From: JAAXHB01 sp965214945
Lineage (GTDB): Bacteria; Actinomycetota; Acidimicrobiia; Acidimicrobiales; Aldehydirespiratoraceae
Length of the DNA stretch: 64,000 bases
Reading direction: 5' to 3'
Assembly: GCA_965214945.1 (NCBI GenBank)
Contig: OZ244029.1
Coordinates: forward strand, 310,001-374,000
A program made the translations under genes and the position numbers. The notes beneath the pieces are model-generated. The model had not been told where the DNA came from. It was given only the letters and a program-made list of their open reading frames with translations, and searched no databases. Shown here in pieces: positions 34,317 through 42,723 of this stretch (positions are counted from its first letter, which is position 1; every line of letters begins with the position of its first letter).

Positions 34317-34341
34317 CCGACCTCCGCAGGGAGGTCGGTTT
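34317..34341 (+). terminator. Attenuator-like hairpin in the ilvB leader
   Basis: CCGACCTCC (34317-34325) pairs perfectly with GGAGGTCGG (34330-34338) around a GCAG loop and is followed by TTT. It lies between the candidate leader peptide and ilvB. A 9-bp GC-rich stem in this position is best explained as a transcription attenuator. An antiterminator partner was not clearly identified. Confidence 0.6.
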
Positions 34342-34392
34342 CGCGTCCGGCGGAATCCACCGGCACCATTCACACAACCGGAGATGTCAGCC

Positions 34393-36123
34393 ATGGAGAT
34401 GAACGGCGGCCAAGCTCTTGTAAAGGCTCTGGAGTACGAGGGCGTGGAAGTGGTGTTCGGGCTGCCAGGCGGGGCCATCCTGCCCGTCTACGACCCGATC
34501 ATCGCATCACCGATCCGCCACATCCTGGTGCGCCACGAGCAGGGCGCGGGCCACATGGCCGAGGGGTATGCCCACGCCACGGGCCGCCCGGGTGTGATGA
34601 TGATCACGTCCGGCCCGGGGGCGACCAACGCGGTCACGCCCCTATGCGACGCCTACATGGACTCCGTCCCGGTGGTGTGCATCAGCGGCCAGGTGCCGTA
34701 CGCCGCAATCGGCACCGACGCCTTCCAGGAGTGCGACACCACGGGCATCACGCTGGCGGTCACCAAGCACAACTTCCTGGTGACCGAATCCGCCGACATT
34801 CCCCGTGTCGTCCGCGAGGCGTTCCACATCGCCACCACCGGGCGGCCCGGTCCTGTGCTGGTCGACATCCCCAAAGACATCGTCGATCCGGCCAACCCGC
34901 GGTCGGCCATGACCTGGTACGAGCCGACCGACGACGTGATGGAGCTACCGGGCTACAAGCCGGTCGGCGCGGGCAGCACCGAGCTGATAGCCGAAGCAGC
35001 CCGGCTGATCTGCGCCTCTGAGCGCCCCGTGATCTACGCCGGCGGGGGGATACTCAAGTCCCGGGCCACCGCAGAGCTGCGGGATCTGGTCGAGCTTCTA
35101 CGTGTGCCGGTGGTCACCACGCTGATGGCCAGGGGAGCCTTCCCCGACAGCCACGAGCTGTGCTTGGGGATGCCCGGCATGCACGGCAACTACGCCGCGG
35201 TCACCGCGATGCAGCGCTCAGACCTGCTGATAGCGCTAGGCGCCCGGTTCGACGACCGCGTCACCGGGCGCCTAGACGGCTTCGCGCCAGAGGCCAAGGT
35301 GATCCACGTGGACATTGACGCCGCGGAGATCGGCAAGGTGCGTGCCGCGGACGTCCCGATCCTCGGAGACTGTCGGCTGGTCATCGCTGAGCTCGTCGAC
35401 AGCCTGCGCGCCTGTGGGTCGAACGCCCGACGCGAGCGCCGGGCCTGGCGCTCGCAGATAAGCGGCTGGCAGGAGCGTTACCCGCTCACGTACGAGCAGT
35501 CCGAGCCTGGCGAGCTGTTGAAACCTCAGCATGTGCTGGAAGTGCTGCGCGACTGCACACCCGACGATGCCATCGTCGCTTCCGGCGTGGGCCAGCACCA
35601 GATGTGGGCAAGCCAGTACTGGAAGTTCGACCACCCGCACACGTGGATCAACTCCGGGGGCCTCGGCACGATGGGCTTCTCGATCCCCGCTGCTATCGGC
35701 GCCAAAGTCGGCATGCCCGATCGCATGGTGTGGGCTGTGGACGGCGACGGCTGCTTCCAGATGACAGCCCAAGAGCTGGTGACCGCCACGATGGAGCGCA
35801 TCCCCATCAAGGTCGCGCTGTTCAACAACGCGTACCTGGGCATGGTCCGCCAGTGGCAGGAGATGTTCTACGAGGAGCGCTACAGCGAGGTGTACCTCTC
35901 CTATGAGGTGCCCGACTACGTCAAGTGGGCCGAGGCGATGGGCTGCGTGGCGTTCCGGGTGGAGTCCCCCGAGGAGGTCGAGCCGACGGTGGTCAAGGCG
36001 AACGAGATCGACGACCGGCCGGTGCTGCTGGAGTTCCGCACAGAGGCATCAGAGAACGTCTTCCCGATGGTTCCCGCGGGCCGCAGCAACTCCGAGATCG
36101 TCGTCGACCCGTCCCAGCGCTGA
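34393..36123 (+). CDS. ilvB: Acetolactate synthase, large subunit
   Basis: A 576-residue TPP enzyme for the first common step of valine, leucine and isoleucine synthesis. VFGLPGGAILPVYD and the catalytic Glu in RHEQGAGHMAEGYA lie in the pyrimidine-binding domain. The TPP/Mg motif is VDGDGCFQMTAQE with the partner Asn in FNNAYLGMVRQW. The ATG at 34393 has GGAG about 10 nt upstream; an ATG at 34384 is also in frame. Longer extension would run through the attenuator. ilvN follows after 1 bp. Confidence 0.97.
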   Translation: MEMNGGQALVKALEYEGVEVVFGLPGGAILPVYDPIIASPIRHILVRHEQGAGHMAEGYAHATGRPGVMMITSGPGATNAVTPLCDAYMDSVPVVCISGQVPYAAIGTDAFQECDTTGITLAVTKHNFLVTESADIPRVVREAFHIATTGRPGPVLVDIPKDIVDPANPRSAMTWYEPTDDVMELPGYKPVGAGSTELIAEAARLICASERPVIYAGGGILKSRATAELRDLVELLRVPVVTTLMARGAFPDSHELCLGMPGMHGNYAAVTAMQRSDLLIALGARFDDRVTGRLDGFAPEAKVIHVDIDAAEIGKVRAADVPILGDCRLVIAELVDSLRACGSNARRERRAWRSQISGWQERYPLTYEQSEPGELLKPQHVLEVLRDCTPDDAIVASGVGQHQMWASQYWKFDHPHTWINSGGLGTMGFSIPAAIGAKVGMPDRMVWAVDGDGCFQMTAQELVTATMERIPIKVALFNNAYLGMVRQWQEMFYEERYSEVYLSYEVPDYVKWAEAMGCVAFRVESPEEVEPTVVKANEIDDRPVLLEFRTEASENVFPMVPAGRSNSEIVVDPSQR

Positions 36124-36124
36124 C

Positions 36125-36622
36125 ATGGGCGATCCACAGCGCTTCCAAACGCTGGTCACGACCGTCGAGAACAAGCCCGGCGTGCTGGCCCGCGTAGCAG
36201 GCCTGTTCGCGCGGCGGGGCTTCAACATCGAGTCGCTGGCCGTGGCACCCACCGACGACGAGCGCTTCAGCCGCATCACCTTCACTGTGGACGTGGCCTC
36301 GTCGCGGCTGGAGCAGGTTGTCAAGCAGCTCGACAAGCTCATCAACGTCGTGGAGATACACCAGCTCGACCCAGCCGATTCCGTGGAGCGCGAGCTGATG
36401 CTGGTGGTCGTCGGCGCCGACGCTGGCCGCCGCCATGAGCTGCTCGGCCTGATCGACGACTTCCGGGCGTACGTCCTCGATGAGAACCCCACCCAGATGA
36501 TGCTGTCGCTGGCGGCCCGTCCGACCAGGCTCGACGACTTCGAGAAGAGTTTGGAACCCTACGGCATTGTCAAATTGCAGCGCACCGGGCGGGTGGCGCT
36601 GCGCAACCTCGGCCGCGGCTGA
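36125..36622 (+). CDS. ilvN: Acetolactate synthase, regulatory subunit
   Basis: A 165-residue IlvN with an N-terminal ACT domain (TVENKPGVLARVAGLFARRG, then FNIESLAVAPT) that binds valine for feedback inhibition, and the ALS_ss C-terminal domain. The start ATG is 1 bp after the ilvB stop, so the two subunits are probably made in balance by coupling. Confidence 0.96.
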   Translation: MGDPQRFQTLVTTVENKPGVLARVAGLFARRGFNIESLAVAPTDDERFSRITFTVDVASSRLEQVVKQLDKLINVVEIHQLDPADSVERELMLVVVGADAGRRHELLGLIDDFRAYVLDENPTQMMLSLAARPTRLDDFEKSLEPYGIVKLQRTGRVALRNLGRG

Positions 36623-36677
36623 GGCCAGCCGGCCCGCGTATCCTTTCCGCAGGCGAACACGAAGAGGTGCTGAGAAA

Positions 36678-37709
36678 GTGGCCAACATCTACTACGAGAA
36701 CGACGCCGACCGGTCCGTCATCAACCGCCGCAAGGTGGCGGTGCTCGGCTACGGCTCTCAGGGTCACGCACACGCCCTGAACCTGAAGGAGTCCGGCATC
36801 GACGTGCGCGTCGGGCTGCGGGACGGCTCGGCTTCCGCGGAGAAAGCCCGCAACGCTGGGCTGACGGTGCGCCCGATCGCAGAGGCCGCCGCGTCGGCCG
36901 ACATCATCACGATGCTGATGCCTGACACCGAGATGCCCGAGGTTTACGCCGAGCATGTCGAGCCGAACCTGGCGCCCGGGGACGCCCTGTTCTTCGCCCA
37001 CGGCTTCAACATCCGCTTCGACCTGATCTCCCCGCCGAGCCACGTCGACGTGTGCATGGTGGCGCCGAAGGGGCCGGGCCATCTGGTTCGTCGCACCTAC
37101 GCCGAGGGTGGGGGTGTGCCTTGCTTGATCGCTGTGGAGCAGGATGCGTCGGGTGCCGCGGAGGCGCTGGCCCTGGCCTACGCCGACGCCATCGGCGGCA
37201 CCAAAGCTGGCGTGATCAAGACGACGTTCACCGAGGAGACCGAGACCGACCTTTTTGGCGAGCAGGCAGTGCTGTGCGGCGGCACCACCGCTTTGGTGCA
37301 GGCCGCGTTCGAGACGCTGGTCGACGCCGGCTATCAGCCCGAGGTCGCATACTTCGAGTGCTTGCACGAGCTCAAGCTGATCGTCGACCTGATGTACGAG
37401 GAAGGCATTGCCGGGATGCGCTACTCGGTGTCGGACACCGCCGAGTACGGCGACCTCACGCGAGGGCCGCGTGTGGTGAACGACGACGTGCGCGCCGAGA
37501 TGGGCCGAATCCTCGCCGAAGTCCGTGACGGCTCATTCGCGGCCGAATGGGTGGCCGAGAGCCGGGCCGGCCGGCCCAACTTCCTGCGTCTGGAAGCTGC
37601 CGGACACGACCATCCCATCGAGAGGGTCGGCACCGAGCTGAGAGCCATGATGCCGTGGATCTCCGCTGGCAAGGCCTCAGTCAAGGAGACCTCAGGCGGT
37701 CAGGGCTGA
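36678..37709 (+). CDS. ilvC: Ketol-acid reductoisomerase
   Basis: A 343-residue class I enzyme that isomerises and reduces acetolactate or acetohydroxybutyrate. The nucleotide-binding motif is VLGYGSQGHAHALNL. VAPKGPGHLVRRTY, FTEETETDLFGEQAVLCGG and the Glu-rich YFECLHELKLIVDLMYEEG supply Mg and substrate ligands. The GTG at 36678 has GAAGAGG about 10 nt upstream. The 55-bp gap after ilvN is the largest within ilvBNC. Confidence 0.97.
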   Translation: MANIYYENDADRSVINRRKVAVLGYGSQGHAHALNLKESGIDVRVGLRDGSASAEKARNAGLTVRPIAEAAASADIITMLMPDTEMPEVYAEHVEPNLAPGDALFFAHGFNIRFDLISPPSHVDVCMVAPKGPGHLVRRTYAEGGGVPCLIAVEQDASGAAEALALAYADAIGGTKAGVIKTTFTEETETDLFGEQAVLCGGTTALVQAAFETLVDAGYQPEVAYFECLHELKLIVDLMYEEGIAGMRYSVSDTAEYGDLTRGPRVVNDDVRAEMGRILAEVRDGSFAAEWVAESRAGRPNFLRLEAAGHDHPIERVGTELRAMMPWISAGKASVKETSGGQG

Positions 37710-37731
37710 CCGCCGGGCCCAGTCCCGCAGC

Positions 37732-37760
37732 TCATGAGCGGTTGAGTTCATGAGCGGTTG
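37732..37760. repeat. 13-bp direct repeat over the start of the MftD-like gene
   Basis: TCATGAGCGGTTG occurs at 37732-37744 and 37748-37760 (16-bp period). The first copy yields ATG AGC GGT TGA, an abortive start; the second begins the real gene. Confidence 0.75.
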
Positions 37761-38910
37761 GTTCGAATCGGTAGCAGTCGCGCGGCGGCGGGCCCGTAGA
37801 CGGCTCCCGAGATCCGTCTACGCGGCGCTTACCGCAGGCGCGGAGCGCGGAGTCACCATGAGCGACAACGTCGCGGCGTTCGACGAGCTGCTGCTCAGCC
37901 CGGCGTCGGCCGACCGCCCCGCGCGGCGCAGCCTGGAGGCGTCGGTCATGGATCAGAGCCTGTCGATGCCGGTGGTGATCTCGCCCACCGGAGTGCAGGC
38001 AGTGCACCCCGGCGCCGAGGTGGCGGTGGCTCGAGCCGCGGCCACCCGAGGCGTGGCCATGGGCCTCAGCTCGTTCGCGAGCAGCCCGCTGAAAGCCGTC
38101 GTCGAGGCCAACCCGCAGACTTTCTTCCAGCTCTACTGGGCCGGTGACCGCTCCGAGATCGCTGAGCGGGTGCGGCTGGCCGGCGAAGCGGGCGCCGTCG
38201 GCCTGATCCTCACGCTCGACTGGTCGTTCGTGCATTCTCGGGACTGGGGCAGCCCGACGATCCCACAGAGCATGAGCCTCAAGACGGTGCTGAGGCACCT
38301 GCCCGAGGCGCTGCTGCGGCCCAGGTGGCTTTTGAGTTGGGCCAAGGCGGGCCGCCTGCCGAGCCTGACCGTGCCGAACCTCGCGGCGGGCGAAGGCCCT
38401 GCGCCTGCGTTCTTCGAGGCGTACGGCGCGTGGATGCAGACCCCGCCGCCTACATGGGACGACGTGGCCTGGCTGCGCGGGCAGTGGAGCGGGCCGTTCA
38501 TGGTCAAAGGAGTGATGCGCGTCGACGACGCGCGCCGGGCAGTCGAAGCCGGGGTCACGGCCGTGTCGGTGTCGAATCACGGCGGGAACAACCTCGACGG
38601 GTCTCCGGCCTCTGTGAGGGTTCTGCCCGCTATCGCTGCGGCAGTCGGCGATCAGGCGGAGGTGGTGATGGACGGCGGCGTCCGACGTGGCTCCGACGTG
38701 GTCAAGGCCGTGGCCTTGGGTGCCCGAGCGGTGATGGTCGGACGGGCGCCGCTGTGGGGCCTGGCCGCCAACGGGCAGTCCGGCGTAGAGAACGTGCTCG
38801 ACGTCCTGCGCGACGGCATCGACTCGACTCTGCTGGGCATTGGCGCGGCCTCGGTCGGCGAACTAAGCCCCGGCGACGTCATAGTGCCGCCCAGCTTCTC
38901 GACTGTGTAG
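37750..38910 (+). CDS. mftD: FMN-dependent alpha-hydroxy-acid-oxidase family protein, MftD-like
   Basis: A 386-residue TIM-barrel flavoprotein. The opening WFESVAVARRRARRRLPRSV and the segments SPTGVQAVHPG, LDWSFVHSRDWGSP, PPPTWDDVAWLR, VSNHGGNNLDG and MDGGVRRGSDVVKA match the MftD branch closely rather than ordinary lactate dehydrogenases. MftD converts the mycofactocin intermediate AHDP to premycofactocin. No other mycofactocin gene (mftA, B, C, E, F) is in the window, so the cluster is split or this is a paralogue with another role. It follows ilvC after 40 bp. The symbol rests on similarity only. Confidence 0.8.
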   Translation: MSGWFESVAVARRRARRRLPRSVYAALTAGAERGVTMSDNVAAFDELLLSPASADRPARRSLEASVMDQSLSMPVVISPTGVQAVHPGAEVAVARAAATRGVAMGLSSFASSPLKAVVEANPQTFFQLYWAGDRSEIAERVRLAGEAGAVGLILTLDWSFVHSRDWGSPTIPQSMSLKTVLRHLPEALLRPRWLLSWAKAGRLPSLTVPNLAAGEGPAPAFFEAYGAWMQTPPPTWDDVAWLRGQWSGPFMVKGVMRVDDARRAVEAGVTAVSVSNHGGNNLDGSPASVRVLPAIAAAVGDQAEVVMDGGVRRGSDVVKAVALGARAVMVGRAPLWGLAANGQSGVENVLDVLRDGIDSTLLGIGAASVGELSPGDVIVPPSFSTV

Positions 38911-38913
38911 CCG

Positions 38914-40800
38914 CTAGCTGTCCGCTGGGCCCCCGCCGTCGTCGCTGTTGCCGTCCTGGTGCGGTGGTGTGGTGCTGGCCGGCCCGTTGCCGGGCGCTGG
39001 GCCGTCGACGTCGTCGCTGTCGTCCTTATCCTCGTCGTCGCCGTCGTCCGAATCCCCGCTGTCGTCGTGGTCGTCCGCATCCTCTTGATTGCGGTCGTCT
39101 TCGGCGGTTGTGCTTTCGGGCTGCTCGCTGTCGTCTGGTCTCGCGGCGTCTTCGGGCTGCTCGTCCGGGAGCGGCATGGAGCCCGGGCACAGCGGCTCAT
39201 AGGTCAGATGCACCTCCGCCAGGCGCGACAGGGCCAGGTCCAAGGCTTGAACCGTCTGGGCGCGGTCGCCTCCGCCGTCGTGCATCAGCACGATCGTCCC
39301 GTTCCTGGCCCCCTCGACGATCCGGTTGGCGATGGCGTTGACGCCCGGACGGGTCCAGTCTTTGCTGTCGAGAGTCCAGTAGATGAGGGCCAGTCCGTGT
39401 GACGCGGCCCATTCGGCCGTTCGCGCGTTGGCGGCGCCGTAAGGCGGCCTCAGGCAGGGCGTGGCATTCGCGCCCAGCAGATGCTGAGTTCGCGATACGG
39501 TCTCGTCGAACGCGTCCCGGTCCAGATACGCGAGGTTCTCGTGGTTCCACGTGTGGTTTGCCACGGTGTGGCCCTCTGCGATGATGCGGTCGATCAGCTC
39601 TGGATGCTCCTTCGTCAGCGAGCCCACAACGAAGAACGTGGCCCGGGCGCCGTGACGGCGGAGCACGTCGAGAATCTGAGGCGTGTACTGAGGGTTGGGG
39701 CCGTCGTCGAAGGTGAGGTACACCGCCGAGCCCGCCTCGACGCGGGGCACTATTGTCGACGGGTGCGGCTCCGGCACGGCCCGCGGCGACGCGCCCGTTG
39801 CTTTGATCGGCAGCGCCTCCACCGTCAGCTCGTAGTCGGCGGGCTCGGTGCGGAAAGAGAGCACCGAAATCCGCCAGAGTCCGGCGGCGGGCAGGGTGGC
39901 GCTGATCCGCTGCGAGCGGTCCATGGCCGACACCAGCACGTATTTGCCGAGTCTTGCGTCGAGCCAGACCCCTGCTGGCGCGTCCAGCGTGACCGTTAGG
40001 GGCTGGCCGTCTGACGCCTCCAACAGATAGGTCTGGCGGCCTCGAAACTCGATGCTTCCAGACTCCACCGCTTGCGTGGCGCCCGCCTCGAAGCCGACCT
40101 CGATGGCGGGCGGGGCGGGGAGGGGTGGCAGCAGAAGTTCCATCGGCTCGGTGTTGGCGACGCGCAGCCTCAGGGCCCCGCCGGAGAGGTCCGCCTCCAG
40201 CGTGCTGCGCTGGGTGATCGCAGAGACGGGGTCGCCTAGTCGGCGGTCGAGCAGCACCACCTCGGCCAAGCCTTCGCGGATCGAAACCTCTTGCACAACG
40301 ACGTTCCTGCCAAGCATCACCGGCGCCGCGGCGTCGGGCGTGCCCGCTTCGTTGAACACCGGCACAATCAGCTCGAGATCGCCCATCCCCGCGGCCGACT
40401 GGGAGATATGGGCGATCAGGTCGTCGTCGCCGTCGTCGTCCAGGTCACCCCTAGCGACGCGCCTTCGCAGCGTGAACTCGACGTCGGAAGAGCCCTCATG
40501 CGAAGCTTTAGCCTCGCCGTCGTCGAGCACCACCACATCTCCGTTCAGCGTGAACCGGAGCTGCTTAAGATCCTGCCAGCTGATGACCGAATCCCCCGGT
40601 GCGGCCGGGGAGGCGTCTTCTACCCTCAAGGCCGTGTCGAAAGAGTCAGCCGCTGTCGGTGGATCTGAGGCCTCCAAACTGCCTGAAGTACAGGCACAGG
40701 TCACTGCGAGCACAGCACCAACGCCGATTCCGGCATTATGCAGACGGGTGAGCACCAGGCTTTTGTTATAGCTCAAGGTGGGCGCGACAAGGCGCGGCAA
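38914..40800 (-). CDS. Secreted lipoprotein with NodB polysaccharide deacetylase domain and acidic tail
   Basis: A 628-residue protein. A hydrophobic signal ends in a lipobox-like VLAVTCAC (Cys35 or 37). A region with an Asp-rich FG-GAP/calcium-loop-like sequence (DLDDDGDDDLIAHI) follows. The NodB deacetylase domain spans about 350-535: TFDDGP (motif 1), the metal-binding HTWNH and RPPYGAANAR. The last ~90 residues are extremely acidic (runs of DD and DS). It probably removes N-acetyl groups from peptidoglycan or another surface glycan. The gene converges with the MftD-like gene, with only 3 bp between stops. The true start may lie slightly downstream. Confidence 0.87.
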   Translation of the reverse strand: MPRLVAPTLSYNKSLVLTRLHNAGIGVGAVLAVTCACTSGSLEASDPPTAADSFDTALRVEDASPAAPGDSVISWQDLKQLRFTLNGDVVVLDDGEAKASHEGSSDVEFTLRRRVARGDLDDDGDDDLIAHISQSAAGMGDLELIVPVFNEAGTPDAAAPVMLGRNVVVQEVSIREGLAEVVLLDRRLGDPVSAITQRSTLEADLSGGALRLRVANTEPMELLLPPLPAPPAIEVGFEAGATQAVESGSIEFRGRQTYLLEASDGQPLTVTLDAPAGVWLDARLGKYVLVSAMDRSQRISATLPAAGLWRISVLSFRTEPADYELTVEALPIKATGASPRAVPEPHPSTIVPRVEAGSAVYLTFDDGPNPQYTPQILDVLRRHGARATFFVVGSLTKEHPELIDRIIAEGHTVANHTWNHENLAYLDRDAFDETVSRTQHLLGANATPCLRPPYGAANARTAEWAASHGLALIYWTLDSKDWTRPGVNAIANRIVEGARNGTIVLMHDGGGDRAQTVQALDLALSRLAEVHLTYEPLCPGSMPLPDEQPEDAARPDDSEQPESTTAEDDRNQEDADDHDDSGDSDDGDDEDKDDSDDVDGPAPGNGPASTTPPHQDGNSDDGGGPADS

Positions 40801-40944
40801 GCGCAGTCCCTAGTGTTGGCGTTTGCTTGAGATGCGGCGGGGCGTTGATGGCGACGGCGATCTCGATTTGCGGCGCCGCGGCCACTACTTGGCTCATCAG
40901 GCGGCGACTGGCCGGTATCGTGAGCGCTACCAAAGAGTCCAGCG

Positions 40945-40956
40945 AGAAGAGGAGGG
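40945..40956 (+). promoter_or_regulatory. Strong ribosome-binding site fixing the dps start
   Basis: GAGAAGAGGAGG lies directly before the GTG at 40961. It shows that the 46-codon in-frame extension upstream is not translated. Confidence 0.7.
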
Positions 40957-40960
40957 CACC

Positions 40961-41440
40961 GTGAGCGAAGCGCCGGTCATCGACATAGGCATCAACGCCA
41001 CAGACCGCAAGGCCATAGCCCACGGACTCTCGCGCCTGCTGGCCGACACCTACACGCTGTACCTCAAAACGCACGGCTACCACTGGAACGTGGTCGGGCC
41101 GATGTTCAACACGCTGCATCTGATGTTCGAGCAGCAGTACAACGAGCTGGCTCTGGCAGTCGACCTGATAGCCGAGCGAATCCGGGCGCTGGGCGAGCCT
41201 GCGCCGGGAAGTTTCCGCCTATACGCTGCTCTTTCGTCGGTTCCCGAGGACGACGAATCGCCCGACGCCGTGGAGATGCTGCGTCGCCTGGTGGCGGGGC
41301 ACGAGACGGTGGCTCGCACAGCCCGATCTGTGTTCCCCGTGGCGGAGCGCGCGTCTGATGAGGTCAGCGCCGACCTGCTGACCCAGCGCCTGCAGGTCCA
41401 CGAGAAGACGGCCTGGATGCTGCGCTCAATGCTCGCCTGA
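40961..41440 (+). CDS. dps: Dps/ferritin-like DNA-protection protein
   Basis: A 159-residue Dps-family protein that forms a 12-mer and oxidises Fe(II) with peroxide at inter-subunit sites. The ferroxidase signature is KTHGYHWNVVGPMFNTLHLM with FEQQYNELALAVDLIAERI, and the family's C-terminal helices are present (LLTQRLQVHEKTAWMLRSML). It starts with GTG behind a strong Shine-Dalgarno. Its 3' end overlaps the convergent MFS gene by 15 bp. Confidence 0.93.
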   Translation: MSEAPVIDIGINATDRKAIAHGLSRLLADTYTLYLKTHGYHWNVVGPMFNTLHLMFEQQYNELALAVDLIAERIRALGEPAPGSFRLYAALSSVPEDDESPDAVEMLRRLVAGHETVARTARSVFPVAERASDEVSADLLTQRLQVHEKTAWMLRSMLA

Positions 41441-42688
41441 GACTCCCGCAGAGATGAGGGTCCAGGCACCGTGCGCGGCGCACACGCCTGAGGCCAGCAG
41501 CAGCGTGGTGCGCAGGCCGAGGCCCGCCGGGCCGGCGGCCAGGCCCATGATCACGGTGCCGACCCACATGATGCCGCCCCAGCACAGCGAAAAAAGGCTC
41601 ATCAGCCTGGCCCTTTTGGCGTCGTCAGCCAGGAGTTGAAGCAGCGCCTGCATCCTCGTCATCGTCAAGAAATACAGCACGCCCGCCGCCACCTGCCAGG
41701 CGAAGCCCTCTGCGAGCCCCCCGCTCAGGGCGAAACCCGCCAGGACCAGCCCGTACAAGAGCTGCGCCCTGGCCCCGCTCGCCAAGGTCACGGGGCGGCG
41801 GCTGTATCCCAGCGCCATCGCCCCGGCGATTGCGCCAAGCCCGCTGCCCGCCGCCAACAAGGCGAACTGGCCGGGGGCCCCCTTGAGCACTAAAGATGTG
41901 AACGCCGGCAGCATCGCCACTTGAGCTACGCCGAATACCGCGGTGACCGCCACCGTGCGCAGCGCCCGCAGAGCCGGGGGCCGCTCGCGGGCGTGGCTGA
42001 GCCCGTCGCGCAGACGGTCCAGCACCGACGCCGGTGCCGGGTCGCGCTCATAAGGCCGCAGCCTGGTCTGCGTCAGCACCGCCGCAGCGAAGGCGCAGGT
42101 GACAGCGAAGGCCGCGAAGGCGGCGCTGTAGAAGCTGGCTGCTATCAGCCCTCCGGCCAGCATTGGCCCGCCGACCCGCGTGAGGTTGGTGGCTGCGGCC
42201 TGCAAGGAGATGGCCGAGTTGAGGTCGTCCGCGCTGACGGCGTCGGCGACGGCCGCGCCGATCGTCGGGCTCAACAGCGCGAAACCGACGCCAAGCAAAA
42301 TCGCCAGCGGGTAGACAACCGCCAAGGGTGGCGCATCCCACAGCGCCGCCATCGCGGCGAGGCCGGCGGCCGTGAGGCCCATCGACACGTAGGACTTGAC
42401 CATGATCAGCCGGCGGTCGCGCCGGTCGGCGAGCACTCCGGCGAACGGGCTGAGCAGCAACACAGGCGCCAGCAGGGCCGCGAACAGCAGGCTCATTGCG
42501 ACCGGATCGTTGTCGGTGATGTCGTCGACGACCCCTTGCAGGGTCAGGTGCGAAGTCCAGAACCCGAGCTGCTGCACCACGAAGCCCGAGAACAGCCGCC
42601 GGAACGGCCGATGCCTCAGGGCACGGAAGCCCCGGCCTCCGTCAGAGTTCAGCCAACGAAGCGCCAGCCCGGTCGGGCCGGTACGCAA
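41426..42688 (-). CDS. MFS exporter, EntS/enterobactin-exporter-like
   Basis: About 420 residues with 12 membrane segments. The opening FRALRHRPFRRLFSGFVV and DNDPVAMSLLFAALLAPVLL, then ADRRDRRLIMVKSY, fit the MFS_3/EntS group that exports siderophores or small metabolites. The start is uncertain: no ATG or GTG lies near the first helix, so the TTG at 42688 is used; a CTG overlapping the thiolase stop (42727) would be coupled. It lies downstream of the thiolase on the same strand. Confidence 0.82.
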   Translation of the reverse strand: MRTGPTGLALRWLNSDGGRGFRALRHRPFRRLFSGFVVQQLGFWTSHLTLQGVVDDITDNDPVAMSLLFAALLAPVLLLSPFAGVLADRRDRRLIMVKSYVSMGLTAAGLAAMAALWDAPPLAVVYPLAILLGVGFALLSPTIGAAVADAVSADDLNSAISLQAAATNLTRVGGPMLAGGLIAASFYSAAFAAFAVTCAFAAAVLTQTRLRPYERDPAPASVLDRLRDGLSHARERPPALRALRTVAVTAVFGVAQVAMLPAFTSLVLKGAPGQFALLAAGSGLGAIAGAMALGYSRRPVTLASGARAQLLYGLVLAGFALSGGLAEGFAWQVAAGVLYFLTMTRMQALLQLLADDAKRARLMSLFSLCWGGIMWVGTVIMGLAAGPAGLGLRTTLLLASGVCAAHGAWTLISAGVSGEH

Positions 42689-42723
42689 CCGGTCGACCGC
42701 GCCCGCGCCGGGCTGGGGTTTGG

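Noticed and set aside
34228..34383. In-frame N-terminal extension of ilvB
   Set aside because: It would be translated through the attenuator hairpin and has no similarity to acetolactate synthase.
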